Shown: piece by piece, positions 11,679-23,950 of the stretch
Position numbering within the stretch: the stretch's first letter is position 1
How the letters are laid out: the number at the start of each line of letters is the position of its first letter
Assembly: GCA_015143295.1 (NCBI GenBank)
Contig: CM026568.1
Coordinates: forward strand, 19,226,607 to 19,290,606
DNA length: 64,000 bases
DNA from: Tetracentron sinense
Taxonomy: Eukaryota > Streptophyta > Magnoliopsida > Trochodendrales > Trochodendraceae
Direction of reading: 5' to 3'
Notes under the pieces: model-generated
What the model was told of the DNA's origin: nothing
Database searches by the model: none
Seen by the model: only the letters and a program-made list of their open reading frames with translations
Program-made: the position numbers and the translations under genes

Positions 11679-13269
11679 AGTCAAACCATCCCCAGTCAAG
11701 GGTAAAAAAAAAAAAAAAAATTCCATTTATGGAAAACCCAAAATAAAAGTTGAAACATTTTAAGAGTCAGAAACTCCCCACAAAGATAACCTCTCCGGAC
11801 TCTGTCCCCAACAGATACCTTTCAAGGAAAATCTCTCCAAAAAAAAATCCCCAAGCAGAGACAACCTTTTTCGAAACTCTCCCCAGCAGAGACAACCTCT
11901 CTCAAAATTTTTTTTAGAAAAACTCTGCTAGAAATCCAAAAGTACAAATCCTCAGGAGAGTACAACGAGTACAATGGAAGAGATCCCCAAAAGAGTAACT
12001 GCAAAGGGAAAATCCCAGGGTGTCCCAAACTTCGGTCCCCCAGCCTACATTTCATCCTATCACAAGTCTTCCTAGATCCCCTAGAGACTGAAAGTGCAAG
12101 CAGCTTATCACGCAAGTATCTGAAAGCGAGACACCGACATCCAAGGAATGGGAACAAAACTCCGTTCAAATCCATCGCGGGCCCAATGAAAACCAGAAAT
12201 AGCATTGGTGCGCAAAAATTACGCGAACCCCAAACCTGGTCTCGAGACTAAGGGCAAAAAAGGGAAGAAAACTTATCAGCTTCGCAGGCATGAGGAAAAC
12301 CGGCAACGACCTCATTGCGTAAAAACTATGCGAACCCCATTCACTTGGTCATTCCAAGGGTAAAAAAGGGGAGAAAAGCTGAAGAGCAGTTTAGCAAAAG
12401 AATCCGGCAATAATCAGGCTCGTCGAATTCCCGACAATCCCCCATAGGTCACTAGCAGATAGCCCGAAAAAACAGATCTCCTGACAGTAGCCTCTAGCAA
12501 AGCTTAATTCCCCAGCAAAAAGTAGATCATCAGTAGTGGTCTACAACAGGGGCACATTCCCCAGCGGATCCCTAGCAGAAGCCTCTAATTGCTCTCTATA
12601 AACATTCTCCCATGCAAAAATCTGAAAGCATCCAGTTTTCTTTTCAGCAAGCGTCTCCCCAGTCGGAATACTCAATCAACAACGAGGTAGAGCAACTTTC
12701 ATTGGCAAAGCTACCCCAAGTCCTCAGCAAAGCCCGACTCCGCAAGATGCAAATCATGACTTCATCAATGTCATAACAGGACAAACCTGCTTAGCATCGT
12801 ACTCTATCCCTAAGGACAAAATCCATTCACCTTGTGAAAGTGATCTCCCTGTTAAATCACATTAGCAAAGGAAGCATTCAACTTCAAATTATGAGTCTCC
12901 TTCTGGTCACCATCAGAGTTCCCATACTCGTCGAATCAGCCATCCTCGAAGTCTTCCAAGTCTGTCAAATCCCGTGACGTCTTCCAAGTCTGTCAAATCC
13001 TGTGACGTCTCTCAATCACCGCTAGAGTCCCAATACTCACCAGGTCAATCACATTCTAAGTGTCTTTCCACCGGCTTGGCCAGGTCAAACATAACTCAGC
13101 AATCGCCCGAGATGTATCACGGTTTCAACAAGAAGCGAGAGCAAAATCGAATACCTTCAGAATCTTCAAATAACAAAGGACTGGTCTCCAAGAGCGCGTC
13201 ATATACCCAACCCTCCTTCAACCTGCATGCCACACTAGGGAAACCAGGACTAGTCTAACCTCTCATGCA

Positions 13270-13640
13270 TAAGTCAAGCTGTCTAAAGCTGCACACTAGT
13301 TGCACACACTCAATCGAGTCGCACATAATGCACTCTAGCTAATCAAATCCAGCTACAAACTAGTTGCACACACTTAATCAAGTCGCACATAATGCACTCT
13401 AGCTAATCAAATCCAGCTGCACACTAGTTGCACACACTCACTTGAGTCGCACATAATGCACTCCAGCTACTCAAATCCAGTTGCACACAAGATCGAGTGG
13501 CACATAATGCACTCTAGCTACTCAAATCAAACTGCACACTAGTTGCACACACTCAATCAAGTCATTCACTGCACTCAAACTAGCTGCATCCAAGTTTCAC
13601 ATTATACTCTAACTGAACGCAATCAAGTTGCACTCAATAC
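13270..13640. repeat. Minisatellite of about 64 bp, 5-6 copies
   Basis: The anchor CACATAATGCACTC recurs at 13322, 13387, 13450 and 13501, with units of 65, 63 and 51 bp. Each unit also carries 'CACACTAGTTGCACACACT'. Units beyond 13560 decay but keep TTGCAC and CACTC words. It lies just upstream of the 123-bp array. Confidence 0.8.
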
Positions 13641-13848
13641 ATCATAGCTACATATTAGTTGCATACAAGGTGAAAGCCTCATCCAATACATTCAAGTCGC
13701 ACAACACATTGCATGCACTTAATCAAGTCGCGTACCTTAGCATCAATCATCTTGATCAAAATCCAGTGTCTTTCAGTCATATCAACATCAATCCGGCTAA
13801 TGCCTCCAGGCCATGCCTCAAATCTTTGAACATTCTATGGGTACCTTT

Positions 13849-16190
13849 ACAGTGTACACCACTGGACATCCCGTGTGTACCTTGACAGTGTACACCACCC
13901 GCATGTCCCCTTTGTGATACCCCCGTGTGTCCTGGGCATCCCAGGTGAGCGTCGACATAATGCATTTTGTCGACACCTCGCATGCCCGACATCCCGTGTG
14001 TACCTTAACAGTGTACACCACCAGCATGTCCCCTTCGTGACACCCCCGTGTGTCCTGGACATCACAGGTGAGGGTCGACATAACACACTTTGTCGACACG
14101 TCACATGCCCGACATCCCGTGTGTACCTTAACAGTGTACACCACCAGCATGTCCCCTTTGTGACACCCCCGTGTGTCCTGGGCATCCCAGGTGAGCGTCG
14201 ACATAACGCACTTTGTCGACACCTTGCATGCCCGACATCCCGTGTGTATCTTAACAGTGTATACCACCAGCATGTCCCCTTCGTGACAGCCCCGTGTGTC
14301 CTGGGCATCCCAGGTGAGCGTCGACATAACGTACTTTGTTGACACCTCGCATGCCCGACATCCCGCGTGTACCTTGACAGTGTACACCACCCGCATGTCC
14401 CCTTTGTGACACCTCCGTGTGTCCTGGGCATCCCAAGTGAGAGTCGACATAATGCACTTTGTCGACACCTCGAATGCCCGACATCCCGCGTGTAACTTGA
14501 CAGTGTACAACACCCGCATGTCCCCTTTGTGACATCTCCGTGTGTCCTGGGCATTCCAGTTGAGCGTCAACATAACGCACTTTGTCGACACCTCGCATGC
14601 CTGACATCCCGCGTGTACCTTGACAGTGTACACCACCCGCATGTCCCATTTGTGACACCCCCGTGTGTCCTGGGCTTCCCAGGTGAGCATTGAGATAATG
14701 CACTTTTTCGACACCTCGCATGCCAGACATCCCGTGTGTACCTTGATAGTGTACACCACTCGCATGTCCCTTTTATGACACCTCCGTGTGTCTTGGGCAT
14801 CCCAGGTGAGCGTCGACGTAACGCATTTTGTCAAGACCTCGCATGCCCGACATCCCGTGTGTGCCTTGACAGTGTACACCACCAGCATGTCCCCTTTGTG
14901 ACACCCCCGTGTGTCCTAGGCATTCCAGGTGAGCGTCGACATAACGCACTTTGTCGCCTCGCATGCCCGACATCCCGCGTGTACCTTGACAGTGTACACC
15001 ACCCGCATGTCCCCTTTGTGACACCCCCGTGTGTCCTGAGCATTCCAGGTGAGCGTCGGCATATTGTCGACACCTCGCATGCCTGACATCCCGCGTGTAC
15101 CTTGACAGTGTACACCACCCGCATGTCCCCTTTGTGACATCTCCGTGTGTCCTGGGCATTCCAGTTGAGCGTCAACATAACGCACTTTGTCGACACCTCG
15201 CATGCCCGGCATCCCGCGTGTACCTTGACAGTGTACACCACCTGCATGTCCCCTTTGTGACACCCCCGTGTGTCTTGGGCTTCCCAGGTGAGCATTGAGA
15301 TAATGCACTTTGTCGACACCTCGCATGCCTGACATCCCGCGTGTACCTTGATAGTGTACACCACCCGCATGTCCCTTTTATGACACCCCCGTGTGTCTTG
15401 GGCATCCCAGGTGAGCGTCGACATAACGCATTTTGTTAACACCTCGCATGCCCGACATCCCGTGTGTGCCTTGACAGTGTACACCACCAGCATGTTCCCT
15501 TTGTGATACCCCAGTGTGTTCTGGGCATTCCAGGTGAGCGTCGACATAACACTCTTTGTCGAAAACTCGCATGCCCGACATCCTGCGTGTACCTTGACAG
15601 TGTACACCACCCGCATGTCCCCTTTGTGACACCCCCGTGTGTCCTGGGCATTCCAGGTGAGCGTCGGCATAACACACTTTGTCGACACCTCGCATGCCTG
15701 ACATCCCGTGTGTACCTTGACAGTGTACACCACCCGCATGTCCCCTTTGTGATACCCCCGTGTGTCCTGGGCATCCCAGGTGAGCATCGACATAACGCAC
15801 TTTGTTGACATCTCGTGTGTACCTTAACAGTGTACACCACCAGCATGTCCCCTTCGTGACACCCCCGTATGTCCTGGGCATCCTAGGTGAGCGTCAACAT
15901 AACACACTTTATCGACACCTCGCATGCCCGACATCCCGTGTGTACCTTAACAGTGTACACCACCAGCATGTCCCCTTTGTGACACCTCCGTGTGTCCTGG
16001 GCATCCTAGGTGAGCGTCGACATAACGCACGTTGTCGATACGTCGCATGCCCGACATCCCCGTGTGTACCTTGACAGTGTGCACCACCTGCATGTCCTCC
16101 TCTTTGACACCCCGTGTGTCCTTAGCATACCAGGTGAGCGTCGACATAACACACTTTGTCGACACCTCGAATGCTCAACACCCTGTGTGT
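13849..16190. repeat. 123-bp tandem array, about 19 copies, in the element's 3' region
   Basis: The anchor ACAGTGTACACCAC recurs with its C at 13886, 14009, 14132, 14255, 14378, 14501, 14624, 14747, 14870, 14990, 15106, 15229, 15352, 15475, 15598, 15721, 15828, 15951 and 16075. Most spacings are exactly 123 bp; the exceptions are 120, 116, 107 and 124. A partial unit precedes the array at 13849. Copies 6-9 and 11-14 share private variants 605 bp apart, so blocks of units were duplicated together. Because 123 is a multiple of three, long open frames run through it on both strands, up to 356 codons. The 116-, 107- and 124-bp units break frame, which argues against a protein. Confidence 0.92.
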
Positions 16191-16486
16191 TCTCCACACC
16201 CTATGTGTGTACTCCGATCGATTCGGTTAATATCCCCCGGGAAACACCATTTCGATCAATCCCCTCGCCGTGTCCGAGCGACACTTTGTTTTGGTCAGCG
16301 CTTCAGTGCCACGCCATCCCTACATTCTTGTCCTTCCCCTACTACTCGCTATCTCTAGCAGTAGTCTTCATCACATCACCACACTCACCATTTGCACAAC
16401 ATGCATCATTCCTAACATCCATCTCGGTGTAAAAATAGGATGTTTTCAGTCTTTGCCGTTCAAACGCCATCATGGCACTCTCCGGC
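16191..16486. other. Non-coding spacer between the 123-bp array and the polypurine tract
   Basis: About 300 bases of the element's internal 3' region. I see no motif beyond a CT-rich stretch and no credible coding frame. Confidence 0.5.
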
Positions 16487-16499
16487 AAAGGGGGGCAGC
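16487..16499 (+). promoter_or_regulatory. Polypurine tract before the 3' LTR
   Basis: AAAGGGGGGCAGC directly abuts the TGTAAGC start of the 3' LTR, the expected position for priming of plus-strand DNA. Confidence 0.75.
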
Positions 16500-19400
16500 T
16501 GTAAGCACCCAATTTTTACACCCTGCTTAACCATGATTAACCCCTGTTAACCATGGTTATCCCTGGATAAACCCTAGTAGCCCTAGGTAGATCCTAAACA
16601 CTAGCCTAGCCCTAGGTGAGCCCTAAAACCTACCTAAAACCAAACCGTATGGGCTTAAGGCCCATTTCAAATAAAAGTGCCTAAACCCTAGTCTAACCCT
16701 AGGCTAAACCTAGCTAAACCTTAGGACTAACCCTAGGTATACCCTAGACCTAGCCCTAGGCCTAACCCTAGCCTAGCCCTAGTCTAAACCCTAGGCTAAA
16801 GCCCCTTGGGCTCAAGGCCCGGTTCAAGTCTAAACTCAAAAAAAAAAAGGATAAAACCCTATGTTTGGTTTCAAACATGGGCCCACTAAGCCCAATCCGA
16901 GTGGGACCCACATTATCCCATTTCAAAATTCAAATTTTGGGAGTCAACTTTTAGAGTGGCAAAATCATTTTTGTCTTCCCTACATGTGTGGTGGTTAGGC
17001 CCAAAAGGGTAAACAAAACAAAAAAAAAAAAGAATTTTGAAAGTATAAATAAAAATATTTTGAAAAAATCTATGCAACAGAAAGAAAAAAAAAAAAAAAA
17101 AAAAATTCAAAACTTAAGGGCCAACCCTTGTTTGGCAAATCCAACAAGAGGTTGGCCCGCATGTTAAGTTGGGCCCAAGAACTTAAAAACAAAAAAAAAT
17201 ACGTTTTCAATCTTTGAGGGGGAGGGTAGTGTTCACCTTCTTCCCCAAAGGGACAGGCGTACCAGCCTCTAATCTCTCCTGCCACACCCCTCCTGCTCTC
17301 CTCCAGGCCGTGTCCCCCACGCCTTCAAGCCTTATCCTTTCCCTCCTCTCCTCTCCTTCTTCCCCTATTTCTTCTATAACACCCCATTTAAGGCACGGTG
17401 TGGAGGAGGATTTTGAAAAAAAAAAGCTACAGAGGAACCTTCCCACTTCGGTTAGCCCCACTCCACATCATATCTCCACCTTAGTTTAACCCTTAAACCC
17501 TTCCCAAGCTCCACCACTCCCCACCGTCCACCACCACGTCCACTATAATTTTATTTATTTTTTTTTAAATTTACAGTGAGTTTGCCCCTTTGGCCAGCCG
17601 TCCCCACTCCACCTGGACACCCACCACTTCATCTCAGCCTGTCCCTAGACCTCCAAGGTCTTTCACCGTCGTCTACCAGGCCCGCCTTCAGCTGTCGCCG
17701 CCGTGCACACCCCCTCCCAACTCGCCACTGCCGCCACTGTAGCAGAGGGTATACCTACCCCTTCCCCTCTTTTGCTGCTGTTTTTATCATTGTAAGGGAC
17801 CCCTGGTCCCACTCCTGGGTCCCATTTCATCTTTTTTTTTTTCCAGTTATTTATCATGGCATGGAACCCCCCCTCATCTTCCTCGTCGGTGTGGGGGGTG
17901 TTTTTTTTTTTTTTGAGGCGTGGCCACGAGTACAGCCACCCCCACAGCATAGCAGGCTTTCCTGAGGTCTGGGGGGGTCCTCAATCCATGAGGAATCCCC
18001 CTGGACCCCCTGGTTTACAGCCAAACAGCCCCAAACCGGTTTTTTTCAAAAAAAATTCAGAAATAGAACTGTTTCAGGTGGCCACCTGTAACCCCGGTTA
18101 AACCATGGTTAGACCCGGCCTTGGTCAAAACCAAGGCCATGGTTAGACTCCCCATATATAGGGCTACCTCTCTGTAAATTTTCAGCCCTTAATTCATCCG
18201 TTAACCATAGCTAAATCGACCCCAAAGTGGGGTCGACAGTGTGAAAATCTGTGCAACGGGACAACTTTGGGCCTCTGTGGGGCCCACATACGGCCTTCCC
18301 TTGGGCCCCACGAAGGCCCAAATAGTTTCCCTCATAGTAGGCTTCGCGACCATGGTCTCGGATCCTCCGGAAGTTGAGCCAATCAGCGGAAAAATCACCG
18401 TAAACTTTGCCAAAAAATCTGTTTGGTTATTTTTTTTTAAAAATCGTCATTTTATGTGATGTGCAACGAGGCGAGTTTGGGCCTATGTGGGGCCCACACC
18501 CGACCTCCCCTTGGGCCCCCCAAAGGCTTAAAACGATCACTGGACTTCAGGCTACCCACTGGTAGTCTTGGTTTTCCATGGTACGCTCGTTAACCATGAT
18601 TAAACCCTCCTCAACTATGGTTAAAAATGTAACATGTTTTTGGGTTTTTTGGCATTTGCTGGACTTTGTGGGGGCTCAGACCGGGTAGGAGGCCAGTCTA
18701 GGCCCTGCCATGGATCCTAGGCCCACTTTTACTTCAGTCGGCCCCTTAACCATAGATAAACTCACCCGTGGTTAACATTTAACCATAGTTAAGCAGCCCA
18801 TGACTTAGCAAAAATTCTGAAAAAATCATCAAAAAATCATAAATATTACATGGAATCCAAAAATATTTTCAATTACATTTTTTGTTTTGGTTAAAACCCT
18901 TAATCAGAGTCGACCCCATTTTTTGACCCTTAACCATGGTCAAAAAAATCCTTAACCGGAAACAATCTGGAAAAATGCTCAAAAAATTCAAAATATTAGG
19001 AGAAACTCAAAAATGGTCTCTTTTGATCATTTAACCATGGGTAACACCCTTAACCATGGTGACCTCCCCTCCTTAACCGCGGTTAAGCATCTTTGACCGC
19101 CCGAAAAAATCTGAGAAACCCCCAAAAAAATCAGAAAAATTCAAAAAGACCAAAAAATATGAGATTTGACTTTTTTTAACCATGGTTAGTACCCCTGACC
19201 AGGGTTAATCACCTTTCGTAACCTCGGTTAGCAACCCTAACTCTTGGTTAAGACACCCTGGGCCTACCGGACCTCACCCCTTGGCCTACTGGACCTAATT
19301 TCGCCCTACCGGGCCAAACCCTAGTCTACCGGGCTCAACCTTGGCCTACCGGGCCCAATCTCGGCCTACCGGGCCCAACCCTAGTCTATCGGACTTACCT

Positions 19401-19887
19401 TAGGCCTACCTGGACCAATACCAAGCACTTGACCAACTCGGTCAACCACCCCTAGCCTCCCGGCTAGACCCTAAGCCACCCTTGGTGCACACACACACAC
19501 CCCTAGCCTTGGCATGGGCTCATGTGCCAGAACTACGCTCGGTCTGATCTCACCCCAATGTGAGTACGTTGGCAGCCCAACCCGGGTTCGACCCTAGTCT
19601 AGGATTTTCTCCTTCTTAGATTAGCATTATCTTAAATACTTAAGGCATTTGATTAAACCTGAGATTAATTTGGCTTAACCCTAGCAAGTAGGGAACCACT
19701 GAAAGTGGAAGTGCCGGGGTGCCTAACCCCTTCCCCTGACTTAATCGAACCTCTTACCCTGATCTCTGATCGCAGACCAAGACCTTATCCAAACCTTGGG
19801 GACTTATCCCTTCCGAATGAATAGGTGGCGACTCTATACTCACCCTGTGAGATTCAAACCAGGGTTTCCCCGAAACCCGCACTCACA
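16500..19887 (+). mobile_element. 3' LTR of the 9700..19887 element, complete (3388 bp)
   Basis: Starts TGTAAGCACCCAATTTTTAC and ends CGCACTCACA, followed by the target duplication ATAGT. A TATATA box lies at 18155..18160 before GGGCTACC. The 19250..19470 part is a degenerate tandem of 'CCTACCGGxCC' phrases. A short CA run lies near 19488. The 3' quarter shares its word order with 7202..7629 and 20281..20663, so all three belong to one LTR superfamily. Confidence 0.85.
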
Positions 19888-19892
19888 ATAGT

Positions 19893-20663
19893 TAAGCTCA
19901 CCTTAGGTCTCCGAGCCCGACCTTTAGCCTTCGGGTTTAATCTTAGGCCTTTGGGCCCCATCCCTTGGCCTCCGGGCCCCTGCCTTAGCCTCTGGCCTTT
20001 TTCCTTTAAGCCTGTAGGCTTAATCCTAGGCCTTCGGGCCCAATTCCTTGCCTCCGTGTTCAGCCCTAGACCTCTGGGCCCAAACTTTTGGCCTCCGGGC
20101 CTAATCCATAGCCTCCAGTCTCAACCCTTAGCCCCCAGGTTCAACTCTTGGCCCCTGGGCCCAAACCTTAGCCCCGGGCCCAACCTTTGGCCTCCAGGCC
20201 CATATCTAGGCTTTCGAGCCCAAACCCTTAGCCTTCGGGCCCAAATCTGAAACCATTCCCTGGACTAATCCCTAGCCAACCTGGTGCACACAAACACTCC
20301 CCTTAACCTCGGCACGGGCTCATGTGTCAGAACTATGCTCGGTCTAATCTCATTTTGGTGAGTACGTAGGCAACCCAATCCGAGTTTGACCCTAGTTTAG
20401 GATTTTCTATTTCTTGGATTAGTATAATCTAAATACTTAGGTATTTAATTAAATTTGAACTTAACTTGGTTTAACCCTAGGGAGTAGGTAATTGTCTTAG
20501 ACGGGGGTCTCGAGGTGCCTAACCCTTTCGTCGGGCTTAATCGAATCGCTTAGCTAGACTCTCATTGAGACCATTAGACTTATCCATATCCGGGACCTAT
20601 CCCTCAAAATAAATAGCTGGCAACTATTAATCAAATCCCTTGTGAGTAAAATCTGTGCTCACA
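19893..20663 (+). mobile_element. 3' remainder of the LTR interrupted at 9699
   Basis: Resumes after the target duplication. It begins with repeated 'CCTxxGGCCTCCGGGCCCxA' phrases, then follows the same order as the 3' LTR ('GGGCTCATGTGxCAGAACTA', 'GTGAGTACGT', 'GGATTTTCT'). It ends GTGCTCACA at 20663. The next five bases, CCAGT, have no partner at any candidate start upstream. Confidence 0.65.
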
Positions 20664-20764
20664 CCAGTCACCACCAATTCATATTATTAATAAGATCCTT
20701 AACCTCATTTATTTAGGGTATTAAAAATCCACATATATGTCCATTAGTAAGCTCTATACGTAAA
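20664..20764. other. Short AT-rich spacer
   Basis: No gene or element boundary other than the MITE that follows. Confidence 0.5.
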
Positions 20765-21078
20765 GGGAAATGCTAACAACCACTCAATGTCTGAAATTGT
20801 TAACCTTCACCAGACTTTTTTACCCCTATGTATTAAATACCATTCTATTAAATGCAAGGGTATTTTAGTTTTTTCATTTGGGACAATTCATTAAATAGGA
20901 GAGAAAATGAAAGCAAGAAAAGTCAAATTGTAATTATTCTCTCCTATATTTAATAAAATTCTCCTATGAAAATACTAAAGTACCCTTACCTTTAGTGGAT
21001 TTTGATAATTAATGTAGGGTAAAAATGTCTTGGTGGTCGTTACCAAGTTCACTCATTGAGTGGTCGTTGGCAAGACCC
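20765..21078. mobile_element. Inverted-repeat MITE, Mutator-like by target duplication
   Basis: Ends are GGGAAATGCTAACAACCACT and, on the other strand, GGGTCTTGCCAACGACCACT. The imperfect inverted repeat extends about 130 bp inward. The flanks ATACGTAAA (20756..20764) and ATATCTAAA (21079..21087) match at 7 of 9 bases, as expected for an aged 9-bp Mutator-type duplication. It is 314 bp long with no coding capacity. Confidence 0.65.
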
Positions 21079-21296
21079 ATATCTAAATTGCATTGATCAA
21101 CAAATAACTTGATGAAAATTAGAGAGGGCCATAATGGATAAGTTCGTAGAACTTAGAAACAAAGACAAACATCATGAATTTACTGGGACCAAAGACAAAC
21201 ACAGCAATTTCAATCTCAATTTGCAGAATTTGTAGATTATACAAAAATAGTTTGAGGATTTAAATATTTAGAAACATTACCCATAAATGCCAGATT
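21079..21296. other. AT-rich stretch without a gene
   Basis: About 200 bases containing two 'CCAAAGACAAACA'-like phrases. It ends in the target duplication AGATT (21292..21296) of the LTR that follows. Confidence 0.5.
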
Positions 21297-23804
21297 TGAG
21301 GCACCCCAAAATTTCATCTAAGGCTAAAATGGGACTTTAGACCCGAGACACTGCTTATCCTAAATTTACCTTAATACATGCAAGGCAATACTAAATGTGA
21401 ACCTACAAATTTTCTTCCATATTGATTAAAAACTATGACAGTCTATCTAATAACCAAGTTCATAATGTCACAATTCTCCAAAACATAATTCCCAATATAA
21501 AAGTAATCTAAAAATCATCAGATGAAACCATGTATCAATTTAAGTATCTATTACAACTTTTAGTCAAATTGAAATTCTAACAACCTAATAGTAAGGAAAG
21601 TAGTCAAGATCTCGTGTTCCCTCCTCGGGAATGTCACCCTCTTCCTCTACACCATACACTTTCTCCACCCAAGGCTCTGCTGAAATCTCGGGTCTTGAAC
21701 CTTCCAACATGAAAACATATCGGCAAAGCAACAAGCGGCTCAGTTAATATGAACTCCTAATTGACAATATTAGAAACATCAACATCATATAATTATCACA
21801 GTTCTTCGCAATCATTAACATGTGCAGGTTCATCATGATATTTGGAATACAAAACATATATAAATTAGAGTGCGGAAGTTTCATAAATAGTTCATCATTC
21901 TTTCTATTTTCTTATCTTATTCTTTTATTTCTTTCTTTTATCAACAATCATATTCTTATCCTCGTGTGAGCATCATAGCACACAGTCTTTTAATAGTAAA
22001 TCAAATTAACTCTTTACTCTATAGGTGAAAGAGATTTCTAAACTCTACATGCTAATTCTAATCCTTAACACTTTTTCCAGTGTGCACGGATTCCTTATGA
22101 TTCACTTGCTTAGGTACAAGCACCCCATGATCTTTACTCTTTAGATTACCAATCCAATACCTTCGGTGATTCATCATGCACCTCATTCCTTCTTGATAGA
22201 AAACTAAGACACAAGATTTAAATCCAAATAGTTTATTCACCCGATAGCACATCACTACATGCAATTCCAATAACATTCATCATTCATAACGACATATAAT
22301 TTTGAAGTTTCTATAACTAATCATGTATAAATATAGTGTTTCAATATAAAATTCATGATATCAATATCTTTCAATACTCATTATTTTTTAATTGCAAATG
22401 CATAAAAGTAAAAGTTCTAAATCAATATTTAAATACATCACTCTTCATTTTTCATCACAACAACAAACTATTTCATTCAAAACTTCACCATACATCTCAT
22501 ACTCCATTCACAAACTCACAATACATCCCATCCTCCTTATTCAATCATACAACTCCAAATCCTTCCCTTCATCTACAATAAATCACCCAACATCCATCAT
22601 ATTGCATAAAAATCATTGTAGAAATTAGATAGAAGAGACAATAAATCATGCTTAAGCTTAACCTTGTGAGTGCTGCATTTTACCACCTTTTCTTCTGGGT
22701 AGTGTCCTGCGGAGGAACGACGCTAAGCGTCCTTTTTGATCTCACGAGTTGACTAAGAGTTACCACCCATTTTTTTCAAGAGGAAATAGGACCCGGATGG
22801 ATGGAAAGGGACCTACGGTCCTAGTCGGAGTCTAGGTAAGAGATTCATTTAATTCTCGGGGAATGTGTTAGGCATCCTGGGCCCCCATCCTAAGACGGTT
22901 ACCTACTTCCTAAGTATAAGCCAAATGAGGTAAAGTTAAGGAAAATGCCTAAGTGTTTAGGGTATGCTAACTCAAGAAGGAGAAAATCTTAAGCTAGGGT
23001 TGAACCCAATGAATGAGTTGCCCACATACCAGCCGAGGCGGGATTAGACCGGGTGTAGTTCGGACGGTACCTTATACCTGTACCGGGGTTAGGGGAGTGT
23101 GTGCACCAGAGTGACTTAGGGTTAGCCCCAGGGCTAGGATTGGTTAGTCGAGGAAGCTAAGGATTGCATCGGAGTGGCTAGGATTGCACCAGAGTGACTA
23201 AGGGGAGTTAACCATGATTAAGACTATTAACTATGGTTAGGGAGTACACCGGAGTGGTTTAGGGATTAGCCCAGGAGGCTAGGGTTACATTGGAGTGGCT
23301 AAAGGAGTTATCTATAGTTAAGATTATTAACCATGGTTAAGGGAGTGCACCGGGAGTAGCTTTAAGTTTAGTTTTTGGTTTGAATTGTTTTTGGTCTTTT
23401 TTGATATTTTCTATTTTTTTGGACTGTAGTTTAGGCTCGTTGCGAAGCATTCCAACAATGTCTAACTTAGGATTAATCTAATTAACTAAGAATCGTTCTA
23501 GAATGATTCTAAAATTTATTTGAAGATTTCCCTAAAAAGAGAGTTCAATTAAATAGGATTACTAAGATTTAAATAACTAACCTAGCTAAACTAGAAAAGA
23601 AGTAGGGTTGCACTAGAGTGGCTTAGGGTTTAATCCAGGAGGCTACGGTTGCACCGGATGGCTTAGGGTTTAGCCCAGGAGGCTAGGGTTGCATCAGAGT
23701 GGCTAAAGGAGTTAACTATAGTTAAGGTTGTTAACCATGGTTAAGGGAGTACACCAGGAGTAGCTTTAAGTCTAGTTTTTGGTTTTTTTTTTTAGGCGTG
23801 TTTT

Positions 23805-23950
23805 CCCTACTCTCGGTCAAACTCTACTCTCAGCCTCCACCAATCACTTATCCATTTTCAAATTAGTTATGGTGGTTGAAGCACTCTCTCTCATCAAGAA
23901 TGGACAAGTGGTTGGTGGAGACTGAGAGTAGAGTTTGACTGAGATTAGGG
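23805..23950. mobile_element. 146-bp fold-back MITE
   Basis: Inverted ends of about 52 bp: CCCTACTCTCGGTCAAACTC on one side and, on the other strand, CCCTAATCTCAGTCAAACTC. It sits in the second copy of the LTR's internal duplication and is absent from the first, so it inserted after that duplication. No clear target duplication was found. Confidence 0.65.

Larger units (their letters stand above)
11679..16499 (+). mobile_element. Non-coding internal remnant of the 9700..19887 element
   Basis: 4.8 kb between the truncated 5' LTR and the 3' LTR. It starts with an A-rich tract (11706..11720) and a zone of repeated 'CCCCAGCAGAGACAACCTCTC'-like phrases (11770..12600). It continues with a 33-bp direct duplication near 12954..13010 (CTTCCAAGTCTGTCAAATCC twice), then two tandem arrays. 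No reverse transcriptase, integrase or gag motif is visible on either strand. The longest frames are explained by the 123-bp array. Confidence 0.7.
9700..19887 (+). mobile_element. Deleted, non-autonomous LTR retrotransposon (Tat/Ogre-like organisation)
   Basis: A 10,188-bp element flanked by the exact 5-bp target duplication ATAGT (9695..9699 and 19888..19892), inserted into the LTR of a relative. The 5' LTR (from 9700) and 3' LTR (16500..19887) start identically and look highly similar over about 2 kb. The 5' LTR stops matching at 11678, where the 3' LTR continues 1.4 kb further. The distal 5' LTR, primer site, gag and pol are therefore missing, removed by one deletion or a chain of deletions. 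What remains internally is non-coding sequence and tandem repeats before a polypurine tract. Long LTRs and a tandem-repeat-rich 3' region are known for the Tat/Ogre lineage; with no pol left, the lineage is inference. Confidence 0.8.

Noticed and set aside
13818-14888. 356-codon minus-strand frame, and similar frames up to 15811
   Set aside because: It is a by-product of a 123-bp tandem repeat whose unit is a multiple of three. Several phases on both strands are open, and units of 116, 107 and 124 bp break the frame.
455-20663. One giant LTR running from 455 to 20663 with all other elements nested in it
   Set aside because: The order of shared LTR words shows two separate LTR ends (7629 and 20663), and the flanks GTAGG and CCAGT do not match.
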